In this document: piece after piece, positions 9,605 through 16,414 of the stretch
Layout of the letters: every line of letters starts with the position of its first letter
How positions within the stretch are numbered: the stretch's first letter is position 1
DNA from: Gonapodya prolifera JEL478
Taxonomy: Eukaryota > Monoblepharomycota > Monoblepharidomycetes > Monoblepharidales > Gonapodyaceae
Direction of reading: 5' to 3'
DNA: 16,414 nucleotides
Assembly (NCBI GenBank): GCA_001574975.1
Contig: KQ965844.1
Coordinates: forward strand, 135,587 to 152,000
Position numbers and translations under genes: made by a program
The notes under the pieces: generated by a model
Told to the model about the DNA's origin: nothing
Seen by the model: only the letters and a program-made list of their open reading frames with translations
The model's database searches: none

Positions 9605-9955
9605 ATGGCCCTTACTCTCCTTGAGTCATTGCTGGACTACATCCTAATGGCTCCGTCGAATCCCGTGGTGGGATACCTGTTTCCGTCTTCGGATGGTCGG
9701 GGAAGAAACACGTTTCTGGAATGGATCGCCATGGCGAAGTGGGCAGTCAGCATCGCCATTACACTCTTCGCGATAATAAGCCTCACCAGATTTGCTACTC
9801 AGTCGTACTGGAAGTACCTCAGACGAGTGATGAAGTGGATTTTCGTGATCGTCGCGTTTCTCGTCCTCGCGATTGTTTTCGCGCGCTGGACTGGACTTGG
9901 ACCTTTTGGCGAAGCGAGAGACTTCACGCAGGAAGAACTGCAACTTCTTCTTTAG
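9605..9955 (+). CDS. Small two-helix membrane protein, 116 aa
   Basis: Single-exon frame from ATG 9605 to TAG. The first 30 residues are amphipathic and Leu-rich. Two strongly hydrophobic stretches follow: about 41-60 (MAKWAVSIAITLFAIISL) and 72-93 (MKWIFVIVAFLVLAIVFARW), joined by a short segment with YWKYLRRV. The tail is acidic and Glu/Leu-rich. Size and helix arrangement resemble Apq12, the fungal nuclear-envelope/ER membrane protein involved in pore biogenesis and lipid homeostasis. The resemblance is architectural only and I do not assign the name. It is divergent from SSL1. The frame extends upstream of the ATG but overlaps SSL1 there, so this start is preferred. Confidence 0.62.
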   Translation: MALTLLESLLDYILMAPSNPVVGYLFPSSDGRGRNTFLEWIAMAKWAVSIAITLFAIISLTRFATQSYWKYLRRVMKWIFVIVAFLVLAIVFARWTGLGPFGEARDFTQEELQLLL

Positions 9956-10202
9956 AAGTTTGGCTGTGTAAACTACCTCCTGGGACTTCTCGAAGTAATA
10001 GTGTACTTGAACTTGACCAATTATTCGAAAATGTAATGGAATATGAATGAAAATGTATATACAATGACGGTAGATTATACGCTCTGACTTCACCAGGGCC
10101 AACCGGGGTGGGGGTTGAGCGGTCATGTAACACCCAGCTGCAGTAAAGGCGGGCCTGCTGATGAAAGATTTTAACATGCATGTGCGGCTCAAACCCGCAA
10201 AA
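9956..10202. other. Convergent intergenic spacer
   Basis: 3' flanks of the plus-strand small membrane-protein gene and the minus-strand gene ending at 10203. Minor open frames have no coding signature, and no canonical AATAAA is seen. Confidence 0.35.
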
Positions 10203-11449
10203 TCACGCTGGTTTCCAGAAACCTTGCGGGGGAGGCGGAGGATGTTGGTCATCATCTTTGGGAGGTTGATGATCAATTCGCACCACCAATGGTACTCCAT
10301 TTTCAACGGCGTCATCGTCACCTTTCTTCTTGAGATGTTTTCCTTCTTTCTTTTTCTTTTCTCGTAGAGTCGTTCCATCAGCGTTTCCTGAGGTTCGGTC
10401 TGGCGCGTCCTTCGGTTTTCGGTCAACACCTTCCCGTTCAAACTTGCGGCTTTTGAGTCCGGCCGAACTTCCAGCATTAAAAGTGCCACCATGGTCTCGA
10501 AGATATTCACCTTTCCCTTTCACGTCGGAATCCATGGCAGAGAGTGATGTGGGTTGTAAAACGGTGTCAGATTTGGACGTTTGATTCGTCGAAGTTGATG
10601 GTGCAGGACGCTCAGACAGGCGCTACAAGTGACAGTAGGACCAGCAAGAATATTTTACTCCCCGTCAAAGTCTTTGCGAAACCAATGCGTCGCTCATTTG
10701 CACGTCCTTGTTGTAATCTTGGAATGACTTTCGGCCAACCGCAGCTGTCACGACAGTATCACCGCCGGACAGTCCCAGAGGGAGGAAGGAAAAGCATGAT
10801 TGGTCTTCTTGTACGGGAAGCGGCCTATTACCGTTGATGGAGAACCAAACCGATACCAACATCAAACGAAACGTTTCTTAAACAGCAGTCACAACTCACC
10901 TATTCTTCCCCGATGCTGGCAAGTCGAGTCCATCCAAATCCACTCGGACTCTATGATTCGCTTCCGTTCGACAGCCCGCACGGCTTCAGCCTCCTTGCTC
11001 GCTGCAGCATTCCTCATGCACTTGAGTTGAACTGGGCGGTGAGACATTCACCAACAATACCAAAACGGAAACAAACCTTCATGTTGAGAATCGTCAAGGA
11101 AAGCGTCTTGAAATTCGACATTGGGAGTAGCAATGTTCCATTGATATCTGCCACGATCGCAAGAACTTGGGACATTGTCTCACCATATTGACCACTGCTT
11201 GATGTTCGCAGTGAGTGTTGAGCCGTCAAAAGTTGATTCTTGCCAAACTGGTCGGAGAAGGTTCCAAAGACAAAAAGCAGGGAGAGTGAAGCTTGCCTTC
11301 AACCATGTGTTTTATTGGCTTGACTACGAAACTATTCATGTCCAGCTCTCTCTTGCTCAATTTTTCTAATGGCTACGCAATTCCCGTTCCCAACTTTCTA
11401 ATTGTACCACTCACTCTGAGCCATTCGCCCTCTCAAAGTACCAAATCAT
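10203..11449 (-). CDS. Hypothetical five-exon gene, about 260 aa
   Basis: Not recognised. Model: 11449-11415, 11147-11077, 11031-10900, 10807-10683, 10622-10203, with phases 2, 1, 1, 0. Exons 2-3 are the best supported: NIATPNVEFQDAFLDD, a 45-bp intron (11076-11032), then QLKCMRNAAASKEAEAVRAV and a charged helix RKRIIESEWIWM ending at a strong ATAG/GTGAGT site. The last exon encodes SAMDSDVKGKGEYLRDHGG, a Lys-rich stretch (REKKKKEGKHLKKKG) and a poly-Pro run near FWKPA and the stop. Exon 4 (GRKSFQDYNKDVQMSDAL) uses an AAG acceptor and a GTTTCG donor, both weak. Exon 1 (MIWYFERANGS) is joined by a long 267-bp intron that may hide another exon. No transmembrane segment is seen; the C-terminal half is probably disordered. 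A TATA box lies 82 nt upstream of the ATG. Coding character is likely; the exact ends are uncertain. Confidence 0.5.
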
Positions 11450-11530
11450 GGAAGCAACCTTTGCGCAGTTCGAGTTGTTGCTGGTTGCGTCATTGGAGTC
11501 TATTGAGGTTTTTGGGCATGTGTGCTTGGA

Positions 11531-11540
11531 TATATTTATA
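11531..11540 (-). promoter_or_regulatory. TATA box of the gene at 10203-11449
   Basis: Minus-strand TATAAATATA, 82 nt upstream of the proposed ATG at 11449. It lies seven bases from the candidate LTR terminus at 11548. Assigned by motif and spacing. Confidence 0.45.
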
Positions 11541-11647
11541 GACTAGCTGTCACACTGACATCCACTAACGTGGAGTATATAGTGTAGTATGAGTGTTGGG
11601 TATTAGCTGCTGTCCCACTACTGTGGCCGCGGGTTTAGATGTGCACA

Positions 11648-11782
11648 CCTGCAGGACGTGCCCTAAGTGTGGCATCACGTTCCTGCAGGTGAGTTCTATG
11701 CACATCACGTCTTGTTATGTACATCTGATCATATATACACGTTCCTGCAGTTTGCAGGCTTGTGCAGCTCACCTAGGTTGTG
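11648..11782 (+). repeat. Diverged copy C of the CCTGCAG/intron-like module
   Basis: Three CCTGCAG copies start at 11648, 11682 and 11744. From the second to the third runs a 62-bp segment (11689-11750) that starts GTGAGT and ends CTGCAG, with CTGATC as a possible branch site. A block of the CACCTAGGTTG-GTAGCA type follows. The spacing between the first two CCTGCAG sites is 34 bp, identical to the copy at 13787. Confidence 0.7.
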
Positions 11783-11790
11783 TAGCACAA

Positions 11791-12226
11791 GCGCTTGCCT
11801 GGAAAGCTTTCTCCTCACTAGGTCTGGATTGATTTTCTTACAACAGGCTCTATAGTATTTTCCAAAATAGACTATCTTGTTGCAATTGATACATTGTTTA
11901 TTTATAACATTAATCATGATAGAATCCTTATGTTCACGACATCACAGACACTCATATCTTTTGTGACCAAAACTTGGTATTGTATCACATCCACTAAACT
12001 CACACAATCTGTGAACCAAATACATCATCCCTTCAAGCTTGTGCTTTGTGCATCTAGTTCTGAAGTAATCTTTGAATCCAAACATTGGAAATTTATTATG
12101 CTTTGCAGTGAAAATGTCTCACGCTTCCAAAATGTGATCTTGTAGGTTTACCCCCTTTTTATATTGAGGAACCAGAGGTTTACATTTTCATCTAGGGTGC
12201 AATAGGTTGCTGGGTGAGGGTGGGGG
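11791..12226. other. A+T-rich non-coding part of the candidate LTR
   Basis: Low G+C, stops in all frames at short intervals. The only open frame of note (11894-12145) has the composition of random A+T-rich DNA. Nothing further is recognised. Confidence 0.45.
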
Positions 12227-12683
12227 ATTTGTGGGAATGAGAACTTCATGCCCAGCTCCAAGTGTGGTACCAACAGATAACCCTGATATAGGAGAGTGTG
12301 GGAAAGTTTGAAAAGCATGGATTGGAGATGTATTGGCAGTGTGGTGAGCAATTCAAATGTGATGTGGTGGGTATTTTTGGGAATGAGAACTTAATGCATA
12401 GTAGCATGTAAGGTATCAAAAGAAAGCTCTGATATCAGATAATGTGGGAAAATTACGAAATCATGGCTTGATAAAGTATAGGTGGAGCTGTGGCCACTAC
12501 AAATGTTATGTTGCAGGCACTTTTGGGAATCAGAACATAATGCACAGTAGCAAGTATGGCATTAATAGAGAGCCACTATGCAGGAGAGTGAGGTAAAATT
12601 GCAAGATTTGGTTTGGTGAGGTATTGATTTCATGGTAGGCCATAGAATTGTGATGTGACATGTATTTTTGGGAAAGAGAACTT
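12227..12683 (+). repeat. Diverged tandem repeat, period about 146 bp, three units plus a fragment
   Basis: Units start at 12227, 12373, 12519 and 12664 (spacings 146, 146, 145). Each opens with a version of ATTTTTGGGAATGAGAAC, followed by an AATGCA-AGTAGCA-type block and a GATATnnGA(G/T)AnTGnGGnAAA block. Each closes with a CAAATGTGATGTG-like block. Units are clearly diverged from one another, so the array is old. Confidence 0.75.
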
Positions 12684-12930
12684 TACCAATCCTTGGAACC
12701 TTTTATGGGCCATTATAAATTTTCATGTTGTTAATTTTATTTCACATTATTTAGATATTATTTTGTGAGTTTCAAGTGATTCATTTTGGGTGACGCAAGG
12801 GTATGACTCCCCCATCTCCTTGAAGGCTATGACTCAAGTGATGACTAATATGATACTTATAAGGACCCTGTAAGAGAGTGTGTTATACATCTCAAAAATC
12901 ACACAAGGAACTCAAATATGGCATTACCTT
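12684..12930. other. A+T-rich non-coding stretch
   Basis: Between the tandem repeat and the GC-rich hairpin block. No open frame, RNA gene or repeat recognised. Confidence 0.35.
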
Positions 12931-13031
12931 TTGATATTCCCTCCAGAGGTTCAAGCTCTTCCTTGGACCTTCTGTCGAAGAACTAGCACTACCACGAGGG
13001 CATCGGTACGCCGCTTTGGGCCACCAAGACG

Positions 13032-13096
13032 TGGCGCCCAACAGGGGCTCAGCGCCGGATGGGTGTTGGGCGTTACCCTGAGGCACAACGCCAACA
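13032..13096 (+). repeat. Overlapping inverted repeats just upstream of the LTR TATA box
   Basis: CGCCCAACA (13035-13043) pairs perfectly with TGTTGGGCG (13064-13072). The latter, extended to 13074, also pairs with AACGCCAACA (13087-13096) with one bulged G. The middle strand can therefore form either hairpin, not both. TATATAA starts 14 nt further on. Confidence 0.7.
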
Positions 13097-13109
13097 CCAG
13101 CGCACACAC

Positions 13110-13116
13110 TATATAA
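13110..13116 (+). promoter_or_regulatory. TATA box inside the candidate LTR
   Basis: TATATAA, followed by a C/T/A-rich leader (many ACC, CTC and TAC steps) up to the proposed LTR end at 13209. The arrangement is typical of U3-R-U5. Confidence 0.55.
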
Positions 13117-13209
13117 GCCACAGCTACAGGGTAGTAGTATTAACTAACCAACACTCCAATACATCTCACTCTACCCTATTCTACAACTGACCCACAATCT
13201 ACAGTGACA

Positions 13210-13630
13210 GTACTGTCAGATTTTGGGGGGATGACTGTGTTCTCGAAAGTACCTAAGGGAGCCTTGAGCAACCAAAAAGGGAAAGAGACCCAAAGTCACT
13301 TACGATAGCTACTTCCCAAGAGAGAAGAGCAGTTCGATTGCTGGTTGTAGCAATCCCAGTTGAACAAAATAAAGTTGATTGAAAAGAGGGGTGAAGAAAC
13401 CCTTAGTGACGACCACCGCCAAAAACGAGTCAAAAAGGTGCTCACCACAACCGTTCCGACTGAAAACCAACGTCCCAGACAACAATAGCACCGACATCCA
13501 CTCGCTGGTGAAGCATCCATGGGTTGCGAGAGATACCACAGCCGCTGTGGTCCGCACCCTTAAAAAGACGTAACTCCAAGATGCTACGATTGCAGAGGTC
13601 TCAGGTCCCAAAGCTTTTCCTGAACAAAGG
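13210..13630. other. Unassigned sequence between the two LTR-like units
   Basis: It may be the remnant internal region of the element to the left. A plus-strand frame at 13379-13573 (LVTTTAKNESKRC onward, ending RTLKKT) is the longest piece and is preceded by scattered stops. I do not recognise it and do not call it a gene. No primer-binding site starting TGG immediately follows 13209. Confidence 0.35.
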
Positions 13631-13929
13631 TGTCACCCAGCCTGCTGGGTGACAGCCATTTACATGGCTGTGTGGGGTGGAGTGTGGCACAGCACAGATA
13701 GGGGCTGAGTGTGTGGCACAGTGCTGTTAAGGCAAGGCACCTTAGGCNGCACAGCATGGAACAGTTCCCTAGTTTATATATTCTCCCCTGCAGGACACAG
13801 CCCATGTTTGGCGTCGTGGTCCTGCAGGTGAGACTATGTCACATCTACTATGTATGCCTTGTGTCACTCATATATGATCGTGGTCCTGCAGCACACAGGT
13901 CTCACGGAGCACCCCTAGGTTGGGTAGCA
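13631..13929 (+). mobile_element. Second LTR-like unit (left part), with terminal hairpins and copy A of the module
   Basis: It starts TGTCAC. Two adjacent perfect hairpins form the terminus: 13631-13641 with 13644-13654, then 13652-13659 with 13664-13671. TTTATATATTC (about 13773-13783) could be its TATA box. Copy A of the module follows: CCTGCAG at 13787, 13821 and 13885 (spacings 34 and 64), enclosing a 64-bp segment 13828-13891 with GTGAGA...CTGCAG ends. The homologous 120-bp block 13810-13929 recurs at 14292-14411. The right end of this LTR cannot be placed because of the mosaic that follows. One undetermined base lies at 13747. Confidence 0.5.
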
Positions 13930-14291
13930 AAAGGCACCCATACAATTAATGAAGCGTACAAAAGAGAGCTAAATAGTTCCGTATGCAAAAAGAAGATAAA
14001 GGGTGACCCCTAGCGGAAATCGGCGAAGGCACTGGGGTTAGGGTTAGGAAAAAAAACCCCGCTTCAGGGCACACTGAGGCGGACTGCACGCGCTAGGACA
14101 CTGAGCGACAAACCAACCGCCGGAAAAATCCGATCGACCAGCAATCGTCCTATGGACGGGGGCACAGACCCGGGCGATCACAGGTTTGAGATCCCGAGCG
14201 GAGAAGGAGAAAAGGAGGATCGATCAGAGGATAATCTATTTATCCGCGACGACGTCGAGATGGATGGAGACGACGGGGAGCGTCATCCAGN
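13930..14291. other. Unrelated CpG-rich segment between two near-identical repeat copies
   Basis: Composition changes sharply from the flanks; the segment is rich in CGAC and GGCG. It contains GGGTTAGGGTTAGG (14035-14048) followed by an A8 run. A plus-strand frame opens at ATG 14152 (MDGGTDPGDH, then acidic residues) and stays open to the undetermined base at 14291, where the repeat copy begins and closes it. It looks like the 5' part of some other gene or element, cut off at the junction. Confidence 0.45.
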
Positions 14292-14411
14292 GGCGTCGTG
14301 GTCCTGCAGGTGAGACTATGTCACATCTACTATGTATGCCTTGTGTCACTCATATATGATCGTGGTCCTGCAGCACACAGGTCTCATGGAGCACCCCTAG
14401 GTTGGGTAGCA
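14292..14411 (+). repeat. Copy B of the 120-bp LTR block
   Basis: Matches 13810-13929 over 120 bp with one difference (CTCATGG here, CTCACGG there). It contains the 64-bp intron-like segment at 14310-14373. Its left end follows immediately after the N at 14291. To the right it passes directly into the leader of gag. Confidence 0.85.
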
Positions 14412-14526
14412 GTACGCCAAACATCTATACAGTTGAGATTGTTCCTGCTAGGACCAGGTCAATTTCTCTGAACTGTCATCCCAATCCACTGCACCCTTTA
14501 CCTTCCATAAGCTTACCCTCTCCAAA

Positions 14527-15610
14527 ATGGACCAGTCCACAATCCCAAAGACACCATTGGCTCAAAGCTCAATCTCCCAACAACATCCATCACCAGTGGC
14601 CACCCTTCGCCAGCTTGCTGGTATTCCCTCTCATCGTGGGCAGAGCCTTGGCCCTAACCCCTCCTCAACCCAACTTTAATGCCACACAAGGAGGAAAAAA
14701 TTCCCTCTATGCAACAAATGCTAATCTGCAAGATCTCCTGGCAGTTGTGCAGAAGATGGAGGAAACATTCACCACCTCAAAAGCTGCCATGGAAGACCGC
14801 CTCCAAGCATTAGAGGAAGAAAATGCAATCCTACGCCAGAAAATTGACATAGCACACTCTACCACAACACTACCAGCCACTCTGCGTGACCCAAAGATGG
14901 AACCCCCACCAGAATTCTCAGGAAATTGAGTTTCTTACCCTCATTGGCGTGCTCGAATTCTCCTCTATATTAATGCCCAACCATTGGCATACTCAACTCC
15001 CTCCAGCAAAATTGCCTACCTTGCATCCCGCCTCTCAGGTACTGCAATGCAAGGCTTTCTCAACTGGATGACAGCAAACAAAACTGCATTAACACNGGAA
15101 GCAAATCTCATGGACTGGGACTCACTACTTCAGATGCTTGACAGTCTCTTTGATACTCCCAACAGAGTGGCAGCAGCAAGGGAGGACTTCCTTAGGCTCC
15201 ATCAAAGACCAGCAGAGCCCTTTGAGGAGTACCTCCTACGCTTCCAGATGACACAAGTTGAGGCAGGCTTTGAGCCAGACACGGTAGTCCAGCACTTCAC
15301 TAATGGCCTGATATCAGCTACTCGCAGTGCCCTTGCTGGAACAGACTATAATGTGTGCAGTCTTTAGTCAGCAATTGACCGTGCTCGTTGCATTGCAGAG
15401 CATCAGGGAAGAAACTACATACCAAAACCACCAAGTACCCCTTGGGCAACAATGGTCAAACCATGCTCCATCCATGGCCTCTGAAGCAAGCATTCTGATT
15501 CTCAGTGTCTCAATCAACACCCAGAACTGGCTAATTGGCCACAACTTGGAGGCCTCTATTTGCAAAGGTCTGCACAAGCTATAAAAAACCAACCACCCAG
15601 ACAGCAAGGG
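14527..15610 (+). pseudogene. Decayed gag of a Ty3/gypsy retrotransposon
   Basis: Reading starts at ATG 14527. It is closed by TAA at 14677-14679 but continues in another frame, so a frameshift lies near 14640-14680. That second frame has a coiled-coil segment (MEDRLQALEEENAILRQK), then the capsid-type Retrotrans_gag region (LASRLSGTAMQGFLNWM, WDSLLQMLDSLF, EEYLLRFQMTQ, FTNGLISATRSALAG) and a Cys/His knuckle remnant near 15470-15510. In-frame stops lie at 14927 (TGA), 15365 (TAG) and 15482 (TGA). One base at 15097 is undetermined. In active copies Gag forms the particle that packages the element RNA. This copy cannot make a full Gag. Confidence 0.85.
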
Positions 15611-15767
15611 CAACATAGTGCAGGTGGATCATCAAGGGTTGGAGCAGTAGAGGAGAGGAGAAAGGAGAAGGATTTTGCTTAGGCTCTGGGAGTCAACGCC
15701 AACGCCAGGGCCAAGGACTGGCGCAATCCTCACCAGGTTGCAGAGTACAAGCAAGCATCAAGGGTAG

Positions 15768-16414
15768 CCAGGGCCATATATGCCAGTTGATTTGTGCCTG
15801 GAAATAGACGGTGTTTCTTTACCCACTTGCTCTGAAATCGACTCTGGGTCATCCCTCTATGCTCTAATTCATCCACGCTTTGTTGCAACCCACCAAATTC
15901 CTACCAAACAACATATACATCCAAAACCTGTCACAAGAATTAACAACACTCCCATTATTGGGGGCTACATAACCCATCGCACACAAGCATTACCAGTAAC
16001 TGTTGCAGGAACCTTGTGGGAGCCAAACATGTGGTTTCTGGTAATGGTCATTGGAGATCGTGATGTTCTTCTTGGTTACCCATGGCTCCACAAACACAAC
16101 CCAGATGTTGATTGGGTAAAGGCAACCATTTGTCCACGCAAGCACACGATACCATTTGTGCCTCCATTCTTGCCCCCTACCCAAAGGGCTGCACCCCAAC
16201 TACCTCCAAACATCCCAGATTGCTATGCAGATTTTGCAGATGTCTTTGATGTGGAGGCTGCCACAGAACTACCACCAAACAGGGGGGAACATGACTTCCC
16301 TATTGACAGTCTCCCAGATAAGACCTTCCCAAAGGCAAGGAAAATTTACAACTTAAACCCTGCAGAGGATAAAGCACTGCAACAACTCCTGGAGGAAGGG
16401 CTGCAAAAGGGAAC
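15768..16414 (+). pseudogene. Ty3/gypsy pol fragment: aspartic protease and start of reverse transcriptase
   Basis: The frame is open from 15768 (after a TAG at 15765) to the window edge. A retropepsin-like active site IDSGSSLYALI lies at about 15837-15869, followed by the protease body ending in VLLGYPWLHKHNPDVDW. A linker YADFADVF leads to the conserved entry to reverse transcriptase: LPPNRGEHDFPID, then KIYNLNPAEDKAL and LEEGLQKG. This order, protease then RT with the YxLNPxE segment, is typical of the Ty3/gypsy (Metaviridae) class. The catalytic RT motif, RNase H, integrase and the 3' LTR lie beyond the edge. Called a pseudogene because the upstream gag is broken, although this stretch itself is uninterrupted. 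Confidence 0.88.

Larger units (their letters stand above)
11548..13209 (+). mobile_element. Candidate LTR of a Ty3/gypsy-type element, 1.66 kb
   Basis: It begins TGTCAC and ends GTGACA, a perfect 6-bp terminal inverted repeat; the second LTR-like start at 13631 also begins TGTCAC. A TATATAA (13110-13116) lies 94 bp before the right end, as expected for a U3 promoter. The interior holds an intron-like module, a 146-bp tandem repeat and GC-rich hairpins. The flanks (ctagc on the left, gtact on the right) do not form a target-site duplication. It is therefore not a clean solo LTR; it may be one LTR of a rearranged or nested element. No coding region is supported. The right-hand terminus sits in a 14-bp palindrome that also creates another TGTCA start at 13214, suggesting an element junction. 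A chance pairing of 6-bp ends is possible. The LTR partner is not in the window. Confidence 0.5.

Noticed and set aside
13032-13048. A definite tRNA-Lys primer-binding site
   Set aside because: The match is from memory of tRNA 3' ends. The site is not directly after an LTR end of the TGACA type and lies upstream of the TATA box, so it is kept only as a hypothesis.
11548-13209. A solo LTR with target-site duplication
   Set aside because: The five bases on the left (ctagc) and right (gtact) do not match, so only an LTR-like unit is claimed.
13379-13573. Small Lys/Thr-rich open frame as a possible gene
   Set aside because: No recognisable domain, no supporting splice signals, and it lies between two repeat-derived units. 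Left as unassigned.
14035-14048. GGGTTAGGGTTAGG as an interstitial telomere
   Set aside because: Just over two repeat units of the fungal telomere sequence. Too short to claim a telomere scar, though it is noted in the segment's entry.

Overview
The window reads as nuclear DNA of a filamentous fungus, most likely a basidiomycete. Genes are packed on both strands and broken by many short introns with GTGAGT/GTAAGT-type donors. Recognisable products are eukaryotic (TFIIH subunit Ssl1/p44, an oxysterol-binding-protein homologue). The right third is occupied by LTR-retrotransposon sequence of Ty3/gypsy type. Single N characters at 13747, 14291 and 15097 show that this is draft sequence. All exon models were built by eye from splice signals, reading phase and family motifs. 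The species cannot be named.

Layout. 1-261 (-): two exons of a cytochrome b561-like membrane protein that runs off the left edge. 807-1286 (-): a disordered basic protein of unknown function. 1719-3607 (-): a five-exon oxysterol-binding-protein-related lipid-transfer protein. It is divergent from 3869-4985 (+), a three-exon multi-spanning membrane protein; the two share a 261-bp promoter region. 5223-6794 (-): a TrhO/TSTD2-like rhodanese protein whose frame is broken three times in the sequence as given. 7079-9532 (-): SSL1, six exons, with an unusually long C-terminal tail. It is divergent from 9605-9955 (+), a small two-helix membrane protein, with only 72 bp between start codons. 10203-11449 (-): an unrecognised gene modelled with five exons, whose TATA box lies at 11531-11540.

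From about 11548 to the right edge the DNA is repeat-derived. A 1.66-kb candidate LTR (11548-13209, termini TGTCAC/GTGACA) begins seven bases beyond that TATA box. It carries a 146-bp tandem repeat, a set of competing hairpins and its own TATA box. A second LTR-like start at 13631 leads into a mosaic in which two 120-bp copies, differing at one base, flank an unrelated CpG-rich segment. A decayed gag (14527-15610) and an open protease/reverse-transcriptase frame (15768 to the edge) follow.

The host genes are mostly unrelated housekeeping functions (transcription and repair, lipid transfer, probable tRNA modification) and form no pathway together. I found no defence system, CRISPR array, tRNA or rRNA. 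The observations most worth checking are: an intron-like module bounded by a direct repeat and present three times in the LTR DNA; the Ssl1 tail; the triple frameshift of the rhodanese gene; and the paired hairpins kept at two diverged LTR ends.
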